A DNA stretch of 64,000 bases from Ampelocalamus luodianensis. Taxonomy: Eukaryota > Streptophyta > Magnoliopsida > Poales > Poaceae. The notes beneath the pieces were generated by a model. The model was not told the origin of the DNA. It worked only from the letters and a program-made list of their open reading frames with translations, and did no database searches. Positions within the stretch are counted from its first letter, which is position 1. The number at the start of each line of letters is the position of its first letter. Both the position numbers and the translations under genes were made by a program. Of the stretch, positions 23,079 through 34,021 are shown in pieces. Location: the NCBI GenBank assembly GCA_036346255.1, contig CM070628.1, positions 14,151,840 through 14,215,839 of the forward strand, written 5' to 3'.

Positions 23079-23636
23079 TGTGGGTGGCAATCTTTTTCCC
23101 CCTCGGATGAGATCAGTTCCATGTAGTAGACCGAACGCATCGCCCTCCCTTATTCTCCCACGCTTCCCCTTGTTAGTCATCGACGTCGTAAGGAAGGAAA
23201 AGAAGGAGGGCGGTGGCAGCAAAAACTCAGCGCAGAGATCAAGATTCCTGAATCACCTGATCATTCAACACAAGCAAAGAATCCCTCTTCCACACACAAA
23301 GTTGGGAAGTAAATACACGTCGACTGGGAGTTTCTAGCATAATGCATTGATGCTATCGAACTAGCAGCAACCTATAACCTTTCCGGTGAACAATAGACCG
23401 AGTGGTTGGGCACTTGTGCTGCACTTTTGGCAAGGACTTGTACCTTGGGTAGCGAATCTATTGATAACAGGGGTACATTCTATGCGATGCATTGCACAAT
23501 TGTCGAGTGTTTTACTTCTCTGTTCCTTCTCTTTTAGTGTTCCATCGATAATAAGAGAACAAACTATTACGTGTGTGTACAATCTTTACTACATATGCAC
23601 TACCCAAATTATGCCACTACCATGTTTATTTAATGA
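23079..23636. other. Intergenic, no gene seen
   Basis: Between the solo LTR and the first fold-back element. Open frames here (23080-23337, 23386-23691) lack domain or splice features. Confidence 0.4.
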
Positions 23637-24182
23637 GAAAATTGCGTTGTACATCCCTGAACTTGCGAGGTTATGCTACTTAGCTCTCTAAACTTGTATT
23701 TTACTTTCTCAGCCCCCTAAACTTGTATTTTACTTTCTCAGTCCCCTGAACTTGCGAGATTGTGCTACTTAGATTCCTGAACTTATATTTTACTTTTCCA
23801 GCCCCCCTGAACTTGCGAGGTTATGTCACTTAACTCCCAGAACTTGCGTTGAAGTGAAGTTCGTCGGATGCGATGCCAGCGACTTCGTCCCCTCTGATTC
23901 CGGTGGACTTGTAGTCACCCCATTCCGACCGTGTTCATCGTCCCCGTCACTTCACGCCGACAAAAACAGATTCTTTGGCTATCGTGTTCATCGTCCCCGT
24001 CGCAAGTTCAGAGAGCTAAGTGACATAACTTTGCAAATTCAGGTGGCTGAGAAAAAAAATACGACTTTAGGGAGCTAAGTGGTACAAACTCGCAAGTTCA
24101 GGGGGTTAAGAAAGTAAAATATAAGTTCAGTGAGCTAAGTGGCATAACCTCATAAGTTAAGAGACCTACAGTGCAATTTTCT
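23637..24182. mobile_element. Fold-back element, copy 1
   Basis: It begins GAAAATTGCGTTGTACATCC and ends CCTACAGTGCAATTTTC, the inverse. Both arms are made of repeated CTGAACTTGCGAGGTT-type and ACTTAGCTC-type words in opposite orientation. About 546 bp, no coding capacity. Confidence 0.7.
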
Positions 24183-24400
24183 ATTTTATATACTAGGGAA
24201 ATTTGTAGCCGAACAAACATCCATTTAATGGCCACCGATCACTTCAGTTCAGAAACTCAAAGCACTGAGCAAGAGCACTAAACGGCAGTCATACTGCATG
24301 CATCAAGCCGATCCAATATTTGACTCTATCATGCATGCATGCAACCAGCAATAAAAAAAGCTACAATTTTCTTCATCTTATGGGCATAATTATATATAGA

Positions 24401-25306
24401 GAAAATTGCACTATAGGTCTCTAAACTTGCGAGGTTGTGCCACTTAGCTCCTTGAACTTACATTTTACTTTCTCAGCCCTCTAAACTTGTGAGGTTGTGC
24501 CACTTAGCTCTCTGAACTTGCGTTGGAACGAAGTTCATTGGATGTGATGCCAATGACTTCGTCCTCTCCAAGTCCAGTGGACTCGTTGCTGCACCGTTCA
24601 GGCCATGTTCATCGTTCCATCACCTCATGCAGACAAAAATGGTTTCTTCGGGCCCAAGAACGCACCGTGATTGCGTCTTCGCCGGAGCTTCACCATCGCA
24701 GCTTGCCGCCACCCTCGCCTTTGCCTCCTCTAAGTCCGTCGTGAGAGAGAGAAGTACATTCCCAGTACTAGAGCAAGGGCACATTACTTCTCACCCTCTC
24801 ACGGTGATTCGCCAGCTTAGCCTTTTCTGTTAGCAAATGGCCAAATGAACTTCTTGTAGGGTGAGTAGCTTCTGCTCTGGCACTAGGAATGTGTTTCTCT
24901 CTCTCGCGACCGACCAAAGGAGGCAAGGGCGAGGGCGGCGACAAGCTGCGATGGTGAAGCTTCAGCGAAGACGCGAGCACGGTGCGTTCCCAGGCCCGAA
25001 GAATCCATTTTTTCAGCGTGAGGTGACGGAGACAATGAACACGTCCAAAAAGGGACGACGAAGAATCCATTGGACTTAGAGGGGATGAAGTCGCCAGCAT
25101 CGCATCCGACGAAATTCATTTTAACACAAGTTCAGGGAGCTAAGTGGCACAACCTCGTAAGTTCAGAGGGCTGAAAAAGTAAAATACAAGTTCAATAAGT
25201 TAAGTGGCACAACCTCGCAAGTTCAGGAGGCTGAGAAAGTAAAATGCAAGCTCAGAGATCTAAGTGGCATAATCTCACAAGTTTAGGGACCTACAATGTA
25301 ATTTTA
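24401..25306. mobile_element. Fold-back element, copy 2 (near-complete palindrome)
   Basis: Same terminal words as copy 1 (GAAAATTGCACTATAGGTCT at left; inverse ACCTACAATGTAATTTTA at right). The arms extend through the interior: 24655-24770 (CGCACCGTGATTGCGTCTTC, GGAGCTTCACCATCGCAGC) is the inverse of 24885-25000. The centre is near 24850. Transcripts would fold into a hairpin of some 400 bp. Confidence 0.75.
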
Positions 25307-25429
25307 TCTTATATAAAACAAATCTATTGATAACAAAAAATGCATTAGCGTCCATACTTTCGAATTCATGAGCTACTTCAATTAAAACGAGTTTTTGGTG
25401 CATTTGTCACTGTTGGCACATGGAATAGC

Positions 25430-26620
25430 AAAAGTAGTTCCCTCTCTGAATCAATTACAAAAATAACACCACAGACAAGCGAGGACACGACACGTGGCTT
25501 GTCCGTGTCCCTAAGAGTCGAACTTGCCTCCACCATAACCCTAGGGAACGGACATACCTCCACCGTACCCCTAGGGCACGAACAAGGAGAAGTTCGACCC
25601 CTAGGGGCACAAACAAGGCAGTGTCGTTCCCTTAGGGCACGATGAGGATTGGCGGGTAGTGAATTGAGTAAAAAAAGATTTTTAACACTATTTAACACTT
25701 TAAAAAAATTCAGTTGAGAGCACTTTTTTCTTGTTTTTTTACCCATAGCTTTAAATGTATTGTCACATGTACCAAAAAAATTTCCACATGAAATCACAAC
25801 ACAACAAGCACAATCTCATTGATGCATCAACGATTCGCTGGCAGTGGCGGGCAGTAGTACACTGTCACCAGTCGTGGCGACGGGCAGTAGTACACCGTCA
25901 TTGGCCACGGCGGTGGGGTGACGGTGCACCCATGCTTGGTGCAGGAGTGCGGGCACTCCATCCCTCATGAACTGCGCACAGGTGCAACACTAGGAGGTGA
26001 ACCCTGGGCCGCACCAGTACCAGCAAGCGATGAGCCCCTCACACATCGGCGGCGGAGGGGGTGGAGGGTACAAGCACTAAAAAAATCAAGCATAAAAGTG
26101 TTGCACCTACGCGCAGCTCGTGAGGGATGGGGTGCCCGCGCTCCCGTGCCAAACATAGGTGCACATGCACCCCTACAGCCGCGACCAATGACAGTGTACT
26201 ACTGCCCACTGCCACAATTGATGATGGTGTACTACTGCCCACCGCTGCCGCCTCGTCCGGCGAATCATTGCTGCCTCAAGGAGATTGTCCCTGCTGCACC
26301 GTGATTTCATGTGAAAGAATTCGTGAATTTTTTTGGTACATGTGATAATACATTTGAACATACGAGTGCGAGGTAAGAAAACAAGAAAAAAAAATCAAAG
26401 AAAAAACTGCCCTCGATTGATTTTTTTAAAAGTGCTAAATAGTATTCTACATAGTGTTTCAAATAGTGTCAAAAATCCTTTTTACTCAATTCACCGTTAG
26501 TCGATCCTCACTGTGCTCCAAGGCTACAACATTACCTTGTCCGTGCCCCTGGGGCCGGACTTCGCCTTGTTCGGGGCCAGGGGCACGGTGGAGGTATGTC
26601 CGGCCCCTAAGGAAAAAAAT
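25430..26620. mobile_element. Third fold-back sequence, unrelated family
   Basis: The left arm (about 25500-25900) and right arm (about 26150-26600) are inverse copies. Examples are CACATGAAATCAC (25786) against GTGATTTCATGTG (26300), the GGCAGTAGTACAC words (25850-25895) against GTGTACTACTGCC (26193-26240), and the CCCCTAGGGCACGAACAAGG type words (25560-25640) against CCTTGTCCGTGCCCCTGG (26537). It is AT-rich outside and GC-rich inside. The outer limits are uncertain. Confidence 0.6.
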
Positions 26621-26815
26621 CATAATGTTTGAATCTAATTTTCTATATTAGGAAATTCCTACAAATAGTATACTTAAATGAATTTTAGAGACAAAACCAG
26701 AACGTATAATTTTTTAAAAATACACAAGTAATTAAACTGTGTCGGGAGGCTCCCAAAAAATTGATAATTTTTTGAGCTCAGTTTCTATATTTAAAAAATT
26801 CTGCAAATGGAAGTA
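26618..26815. repeat. Fragment homologous to the MULE terminal repeat
   Basis: ATAATGTTTGAATCTAATTTTCTATATTAG and the following 170 bases match 33358-33545 in the right arm of the MULE at 28559-33789, in the same orientation (shared words include TATACTTAAATGAATTTT, ACACAAGTAA, GGAGGCTCC and TTTTTTGAGCTCA). It indicates another decayed copy of the same family. Confidence 0.6.
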
Positions 26816-27419
26816 ACTAACGGCGATATCATTCGGCATAATTTTTTGTGTTCGCGGTGTTATTTTCCAGTGCGGCACGAACGGAGTGTCGTTCCTCCGA
26901 TTACGTTCCAACGCGATGTCACTAAGCTAATTTTTCCTTTTTTATATGACCGATATGTTGGTTTCTGAAAGTTGAGTAGCTAAAGTATAGGGCAAAGAAC
27001 TTCAATTTTGCCATTATGGGTATTTGGATATTGGATGATCAAAAGCTGCAGTCTCCTAATTCCTGAAAGGTTCAAAACCGAATCAATCTCAAGTACATGT
27101 ATGGGTGCATGTCCCGAATTTTGGTACTCATGATGGTGTGCCATCATAAAGTATAGTGTGGCAATATGATATAAAAGTAATGAAATGCATGGGACGTGCA
27201 CCATTAGTCACTAAGACAATTCATTAGGAGCACAAAGCCACTATTTAGCACTAAACATTCTGGCTGTTATTACACGATCGATCAACACATAAGTCTACTC
27301 ATTTAGCTATTTTAGAGGGAGGGGAGAGGGAGTTTAAACCCATGATTCTAATTCCTTAAATGAAGTAACCATCACACAAGACCATTTCTTATTAGAATCA
27401 TTTTGTTTAGTTGCATGCG
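26816..27419. other. Intergenic, no gene seen
   Basis: AT-rich sequence. The ORF at 26980-27204 (minus) has no recognisable features. Confidence 0.4.
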
Positions 27420-27790
27420 ACACATTCGATTATTAAATAATCTTACAACTCTCATCCACCTTAAATATAAGATCATTCCTAGCCTTCCATATGTATCATA
27501 AGAGATGAAAAGCATATTCTTTGTCCTGTTGATTATTTATGTGAGCTAGGATGTGGTGAAGAATTTCAGAACAGTTCTTACCATGAAAGTAAGGATTATC
27601 ATTTATCAGTCCTAATAGCTAGGTGAGTATTGAACCAGATAGCTCTAGCAAAAGGACATTGAAAAAAGAGATGTTCATCTGTTTCTAATTCATTGCATCT
27701 ATATTTGAGTCAAACTTGAGTTCACCTTCCTATTACAGCTCTGATGTCTTCATCATGAATTAGTGTTGCTCGATTTTTTCTATGCGTTGT
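27420..27790 (-). pseudogene. LINE reverse-transcriptase zinc-binding (zf-RVT) fragment
   Basis: The minus strand reads RATLIHDEDI, then (after a stop) ETDEHLFFQCPFARAIWF and, in other frames, FHGKNCSEILHHILAHIN and IWKARNDLIFK. These are the hallmarks of the zf-RVT domain at the C-terminus of plant non-LTR retrotransposon ORF2. At least two frameshifts and several stops are present. No RT core is seen nearby, so this is an isolated, old fragment. Confidence 0.7.
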
Positions 27791-28558
27791 TTTGAGTTTA
27801 TAGTCCTAGTACGGTAGTACCTGAGTATTCGTATCTATCACTATCAAGTTCACATTTTTGTTATGTATGTTGACTGTAATTTGCGTTTCCTCTAAAAAAT
27901 CGCTTAGGTCCTGCTTAGAATGCGGGAATTTTTCTCGACTCATGTGAGAATTGAACTATTTTCGTGTGAAATTCTATAAAATCCCTATGAAATTGTTGCG
28001 TTTCAAACATGACTCATTTGGAAACTCAAGATACAAATTCGAGTAGACCAGAAGCAAATACGAAACCCAATTCTAGAGGAAACCCTGATCCCACCTGTCA
28101 TCCACCCGGAAGCCTCACCCGCAAGGCCGCAACCGGCGAACCCCCCACACCTCTAGAATTTTCTAGACCAAACCTGGGCGGCCACAAAAGTCTCAAACCC
28201 CAACTCATTGCTCTGGTCCTCATTAGGTGGGTTAATCCCGATCAATCTGATGCCGAATCCGGTTGGGACCAAATTCGAGAAGGAAATTTAGTATCCGACC
28301 AGATTCGGTAACAAAATTGGGAGCACTAATATCCACCTGAATAATATCAGTATATTTGAGTATGAAACTACCTAGCCCAGGGTTCCACATATGACATGAA
28401 CACGTCACGAAGCCAAAAATCCAACCAATAAGGTAAGATTTTAAAGGGCCAGTCCACATCAGTGCATCACATGATAATTTGGCCTCATCTTCAAGTCAAA
28501 GAGAAATGGAAGAAATTAGCCTCAGCTCCTACCTCGGCAGCAGCCTCCTCGACTATCC
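27791..28558. other. Intergenic, no clear gene
   Basis: Contains mixed AT-rich sequence. A short frame opening at 28506 (MEEISLSSYLGSSLLDYP) has a reasonable start context and runs straight into the MULE insertion site. Joined across the element it continues for only eight more codons, so it is not called as a gene. Confidence 0.4.
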
Positions 28559-29575
28559 TAAAATTTGGACACTATTGGCCCCATCAAACCACCGAAATTC
28601 CTAAAGTACCCCCCTAGCCGCAAAATTCTAATTTTGGCACCCTCCTCCCACCTGCTACGGCTGGGAACTATAGCAGGGCACCTACTGCCCTCCCCCATGG
28701 CAGTAGGCACCTACTACCATCCCCCACAGCAGCAGCACCTCCCTCCCCGGCGCACACAAATCCAAGAGGGGAGAGAAAATCCATTTAAGAATATTTTTTG
28801 GAGGAATTTCTAAATATAGAAAATGAGCTCAAAAAATTATGATTTTTTTTTTGTGAAGCCTCCCGGCACAGTGTACTTGCTTGTGTAATTTTTTCAAAAT
28901 TTTATCCACTATGATTTTTTCTCAAAACATTATTTAAGTATACTATTTGTATGAATTTTCTAATATAGAAAATGAGGTCCAAACATTATGAATTTTTTAG
29001 GCTCCTTACAGAGTGGACTTGATTGTGTAATTTTAATAGAATTTTATATGCTCTAAAATTATCTCAACAAATTAAGGGTTTATGTCTCGAAAATTAGGAC
29101 GAAAGGTTTTGAAAATTAGGGTTTCATGATTTCATATGACTTGGAATGTGGAAAGTTCAGTACCACATGACTACTCTAGGTAAGAGACACTCCCTCCTCC
29201 TCACATCTGTCGCCCCATCGCCGTTGCCCCCACCTTGCCCGCAGTGCTCGCTTTTATGGCAATTGTTTGATTGAGTAATGGGGCTGATAGTACTAGTAGG
29301 TGGCATGGGTGATTTCGTTGGTGTTTCCAATTCCACCACAGAAATAGGTTTATGCAGCATACTTGGTGATTCCCGAGCGGCTACAGCAAAGGGTGTAGGG
29401 TGAGCAAGTGCCAAGTGACTGTTGGGTACGATATTATCGTGAGCAATGTCAAACGGTCATTCATCATCTTCAGGTTGATCAGGATTGATTGCTCCGTTTT
29501 CATTGTTCGCTCCCATGTTAACCAAATTGTGCTCATTAGCTTCCTTCTTAAATGCATTGTACTGCAAATGATCAT
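28559..29575. repeat. Left terminal inverted repeat of the MULE
   Basis: Inverse of 32777-33789. Its minus strand carries a 129-codon reading frame in pieces (words such as MLHKPISVVELETPTKSPMP); the right arm has the same frame open from 32785 to 33174. Confidence 0.75.
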
Positions 29576-29869
29576 TCTCCTTTGGAATATTGTTTCCAGT
29601 TTGTAGTGGTTCTTCACAGTACAGCGTTGACTAGCACACGGTAAGGTAGGTCATGCACCTTATCCCTGCAGAATGAACAAACATGGTAACTGGGATACTA
29701 TGGTAACAATAAAACCATATAGGCTGCATATGGAAAGTAATTGCCTGAAGCCTTATGTTTCCTTCTGCATATGTGATATATTACATTTTGTATCTTTAAC
29801 TATGGGATCCCTTGAACTGGTGTTGAGATTGCGATGTGTGCATCGGTGGCAAAAACAAAATTCAATAAT

Positions 29870-30090
29870 CAAGGGCCACCTTTCCCACCGCCCATCCTAC
29901 CTCCTCCACACATTTGTTGCCTCGCCCAAAATCTCGACGCCAACACTTCCGGAATTCCTAGCGCCAACGCCGCGGCTCCTCCTTCGCTCGGTTTTAAATA
30001 CCAAACTCTCGCAGTCGCTCTTCGCTCATCTCAATTGCGTTTCGCTTCTTGTTCTAGCGCTCGTCGTTGAGGACTCGGAGAACGTAACAT
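29870..30090 (+). other. GC-rich block inside the MULE
   Basis: A sharp GC island between AT-rich stretches, with a TATA-like TTTAAATA at 29993-30000 and an open frame to 30070 or 30092. It may be a captured host promoter or first-exon fragment. I do not recognise its source. Confidence 0.35.
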
Positions 30091-30219
30091 AATTACTTTT
30101 TTGGGGAGATTAAGTGTTTGTTTGCTTCTCATCGCTCGACCTTTTTTGATTGCTTTCCCCCGAAGGGCAAGTAATTTATCGATGTTTTTGTCATTATTAC
30201 CGTAGTCGTAGTTATTAGT

Positions 30220-30400
30220 CAGCTAGTCGTAAATAGTTAGTATAGTGGTAATTAATTATTTATAATTAGTTAGTTTAGTGTTAATTTATTAGTCATAATT
30301 AGTTAGTTTAATGGTAATTAATTAGTCGTAATTAGTTAGTTTACTGGTAATTAATTAGTTTAGTGGTAATTAATTAGTTTAGTGGTAATTAATTTGTTAG
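30220..30400. repeat. AT-rich tandem repeat
   Basis: TAATTAGTTAGTTTAGTGG-type units repeat six or more times with spacing of about 20-40 bases. Confidence 0.75.
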
Positions 30401-30630
30401 CGTATCCGGTCTCTTAGGCGCACTCTATATCGACGACGTGAGTTATGTAGAATTTACATCCTTGTTACGTTTTTCACTGTACGGTGCATCTACATCATGG
30501 AATCACAGGACATGGATAACTTCGACTTACGACACCGACACGGGGAGTCCCGAGACAAGGAGAAGGGGAAGGCTCCTGCGACAGAGCCCGACCGCCATTA
30601 CATATCCGGTTGCCCAAGCGCACTCCATAT

Positions 30631-31149
30631 TCTTTGTTAATTTATCAGTTCAATGTGGATGACGCTGGTACAATACAGTATTAAAGAATATCATCCACTT
30701 TAACACTGTGTTGTACCACAAGCAAAATAGGCTTGTACATGACCAACTGAGGAAAATACGTGGCATGCAGATCATATAACAACGTACCGTAGCCTTCGAA
30801 GCACACACAAGTCGGAGGCTACGGTACGTTGTTATATGATCTGCATGCCACGTATTTCCCTCAGTTGGTTCATGTATAATCTTATCTATCTTGTGGTACA
30901 ATACAATGTTAAAATGGATGATATTGTTTAATAATGTATTGTACCACAGGCTAGATAAACTTGTATATAAACCAACGGAGGAAAATGCGTGGCATGTAGA
31001 TCGTATAACAACATACCATAGCCTGTCCATTGTTATATCATCTGCATGCCAAACATTCCCTCAGTTGGTTCATGCACAAGCTTATTTAGTCTGTGGTGCA
31101 ATACAGTATCAAAGAATATCATCCACAATAAACTGATAAATTAACAAAG
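30631..31149. repeat. Compound inverted repeat with a long hairpin core
   Basis: The ends are perfect inverse copies (CTTTGTTAATTTATCAGTT at 30632 and AACTGATAAATTAACAAAG at 31131-31149). Inside, 30738-30794 and 30815-30874 pair almost base for base over about 57 bp around a 20-base loop. A second, weaker hairpin of the same words (CAACTGAGG, GGCATGCAGATCATATAACA) follows at 30890-31080. It resembles a fold-back MITE or a small-RNA precursor. Confidence 0.75.
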
Positions 31150-31605
31150 AGTGTCCTGATTGTAATAAACCCGCGCGTGTATCATATAATGCTTGTAACA
31201 CTTCAAGTGTCGTCAATTTTATGTATGAACAAGTACACTGCAACTTCATTGAAAACCCTACTTTTTGAAACCCTAATTCTATATGAGTACTTTGTGTGGG
31301 AATTCATGAAACCCTAATTTCCAAAACCTAAAATACAAAATTTCGAGACCTAAATCCTTCATTTTTGAGACAATTTCAAAACACATAAAAAATTATCCTA
31401 AAAGGTGCCAATACGGCAAAAAATTCAAAAAATGCCACATGAAGAATTAGGTGATGGGGCCATGGCAAGTTGGCAACAAATCTTTCATGCTCTATTATTG
31501 TTAATTTTCTACACTTCCCAGCAGTACACTTGTAGTAGTCGTGCACCTGCAACAAGCCGCGGCTTCTCCACAAACCTCCAACCCAATTACAATTCAACCG
31601 CTGGC

Positions 31606-31613
31606 TATATATA
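31606..31613 (+). promoter_or_regulatory. TATA box upstream of the GRF gene
   Basis: TATATATA, 65 bases before the ATG at 31678, in a context (GGC-TATATATATG) typical of a plant core promoter. Confidence 0.45.
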
Positions 31614-31677
31614 TGCTTTGGCTGCCATTCACCTCACTCTTCATTTCCTCTTCTCCTTTCTTCCAGTCTTAAATGGG

Positions 31678-32142
31678 ATGTCTTCGACCTCATCTAACTT
31701 TAGAGTGAGTGGACAATTAGAATCATTGTGGCAGCACCTGGTTTGCCCTCGTTGTAGGGATCCGGTGAATGTGTTCACCTTGCATACGCCAACGAATCTA
31801 TTCCGAGTGTTCATGAAGTGTTCAAATCTTACGGTAACTTATGCCTAATCATCCTGAATGAATTCCATTTGAAACAACATATTATTTTTTTCACTTGAAG
31901 CTGCAATTCTTTTTCAAAACACAACATGTCGGTTCTAGTAGTGGGCTGATGAAACTGCCCTAGTGGTTCAAGATATGGCAATGCAAATTGCTACCTTGCA
32001 AGAAAACTCTGTAGTATTGCATCATTTCATACAGTGGCTCGACCCTCTGATCTACCAATGCAAAATGAAGATAATAGACTTAAAAGACTGGATAAAAGGA
32101 TGTAAAGAGTTGAGAAAATGTTTCAGAAATTGGTTAAGATAG
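31678..32142 (+). pseudogene. GRF-type zinc-finger protein, decayed
   Basis: Exon 1 (31678-31833) encodes 52 residues including VCPRCRDPVNVFTLHTP and MKCSNLT. A GT donor follows at 31834. The downstream frame reads TGT CGG TTC TAG TAG TGG GCT GAT GAA, that is CRF, two stops, WADE. This is the second half of a GRF zinc finger (C-x-F-x-x-W-x-D-E) with both intervening codons turned to TAG. If splicing used the AG at 31940-31941, a 118-residue product skipping the stops would be possible, with exon 2 (31942-32142) giving WADETALVVQDMAMQIATLQ and a Lys-rich tail, but it would lack the fourth zinc cysteine. GRF fingers bind nucleic acid and are widespread in plant transposons. Function here is doubtful. 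Confidence 0.6.
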
Positions 32143-32499
32143 TTAGTTTTGTGGTTTTTCTTTTATTATTTGTTGTTCTTGCCAAGTAGAAGTTCAGTTG
32201 TAAAGAGATTGTAATGTCCACTCTTTATCTATGCATCGTGGTCCTTCATGAATGAGAATAAACTAGTAACATTATCTACGCATGGATCAACTGTCGTGTA
32301 TCCTTGCATTACATGATGTATTCCTTTGTGACGTTGTTGTACTCCTCTGTATGCCTCTGTCTAATTCCGTTATGAATACTTTGTGTGGGAATTCATGAAA
32401 CCCTAATTTCTAAAACCTAAAATCCAAATTTTGGAGACATAAATCTATAATGTTCGAGACAATTTTAGAACACTTACTTTTCAGAACGATAAGACCACA

Positions 32500-32780
32500 T
32501 GGCTTCTCTCTCCAAAGCAAGAAGTGACCACTCTCTACAAAGTAAGACGTGACAACACTCTGCCTCGCCAGCTTTTTAGACCGAAAAGACAGGATTCTGC
32601 AAAGCAGGCATGACTTCTCTCTTCAAAGCAGGACGTGACCACTCTCTGCAAAGTAAGATGTTACAACACTCTGCCTCACCAGCTTTTTAGACCGAAAAGA
32701 CAATACTCTGCAAATCAGGACATGACTTCTCTCTGCAAAGTAGGACGTGACCACTCTCAGCAAAGTAAGACGTGACATGA
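32500..32780. repeat. CTCTGCAAAG minisatellite, array 1
   Basis: Repeated units of CTCTCTGCAAAGTAGGACGTGAC type, about 27 bp, together with a longer ACCGAAAAGACA unit. Same words as the array at 36030-36215. Confidence 0.8.
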
Positions 32781-33789
32781 TCATTTGCAGTACAATGCAT
32801 TTAAGAAGGAAGCTAATAAGCACAATTTGGTTAACATGGGAGTGAACAATGAAAACAGAACAATAAATCCTGATCAAACTGAAGATGATGAATGGCCGTT
32901 TGACATTGCTGATGATAATATTGTACCCAACGGTCACTTGGCACTTGCTCACCCTACACCCTTTACTGTAGCCACTCGGGAATCACCAAGTATGCTGCAC
33001 AAACCTATTTCTATGGTGGAATTGAAAACACCAACGAAATCACCCATGCCACCTACTCGTACCATCAGCCCCATTACTCCATCAAACAATTGCCATAAAA
33101 GCAACCATTGCGGGCAAGGGGGACAGCAGCGACGGGGCGACATATGTGTAGAGGAGGGAGTGTCTCTTACCTAGAGTAGTCATGTGGTACTAAACTTCCC
33201 ACATTCCAAGTCACATGAAATCATGAAACCCTAATTTTTGAAAATTTTTGTCCTAATTTTTTATACCTAAACCCTTAATTTATTGAGACAATTTCAGAGC
33301 ATATAAAGCTCTATAAAAATTACATAATCGAGTTCATTATGTAAGGAGCCTAAAAAATTATAATGTTTGGACCCCATTTTCTATATTAGAAAATTCATGC
33401 AAACATTATACTTAAATGAATTTTTGAGGAAAAAAATTAAAGTGGATAAAATTTTGAAAAAATTACACAAGTAAGCACACTATGCTAGGAGGCTCCACAA
33501 AAAAATTTATAATTTTTTGAGCTCATTTTATATATTTAGAAATTCCTCCAAAAAATATTCTTAAATGGATTTTCTCTCTCCTCTTGGATTTGTGTGCGCT
33601 GGGGGAGGGTGGTGCTGCTACCGTGGGGTAGGGCAGCAGGTGCCTGCTACCGTGCGAGAGGGTAGCAGGTGCCCTACTGCGGTTCTCGGTAGCAGCAGGC
33701 GGGAGGAGGGGGCAAAATTGGAATTTTGCGTCTAGGGGGGCTACTTTAGGATTTTCGGTGGCCTAATGGGGCCAATAGTATCCAAATTT
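32777..33789. repeat. Right terminal inverted repeat of the MULE
   Basis: Inverse of 28559-29575. It carries an open frame at 32785-33174 (129 codons, acidic DQTEDDEWPFDIADDN then Pro/Ser-rich) that is broken in the left arm. No family recognised. Confidence 0.75.
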
Positions 33790-34021
33790 CGACTATCCTG
33801 GCAACATGTTCCTCTTCTAGATACCAGCGGTGTCCTCTTCTAGATCCTGGACTGGAGGCTACGTGAGGAACGAGAGAAGTGGAGGTATCGTCACCTTTGC
33901 CATGTGGTCGCCGTCGTGGTCTTCGACAAGGAAGGGACGACACAAGATCGGAGGCTGCATGAGTAGGAGTGGAGGCGGCGGGACTGCAGGTTGCGTTCAT
34001 TGCCATGTGTTTGGTTGGATG

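Larger units (their letters stand above)
28559..33789. mobile_element. Mutator-like element with about 1-kb terminal inverted repeats
   Basis: The left arm (28559 to about 29575) and right arm (about 32777-33789) are inverse copies over nearly their full length. Ends read TAAAATTTGGACACTATTGG at left and, as complement, AAATTTGGATACTATTGG at right. CGACTATCC (9 bp) flanks both sides (28550-28558 and 33790-33798), the usual Mutator target duplication. No transposase is visible. The interior holds a GC-rich block (29870-30080), AT tandem repeats, a compound hairpin (30631-31149), a GRF zinc-finger gene (31678-32142) and a CTCTGCAAAG array. A non-autonomous element, possibly of Pack-MULE type. 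Confidence 0.8.

Noticed and set aside
30650..31030. 126-codon minus-strand frame
   Set aside because: It runs through the palindromic hairpin; the translation repeats itself (LWYNT words), as expected of an inverted repeat, with no protein family.
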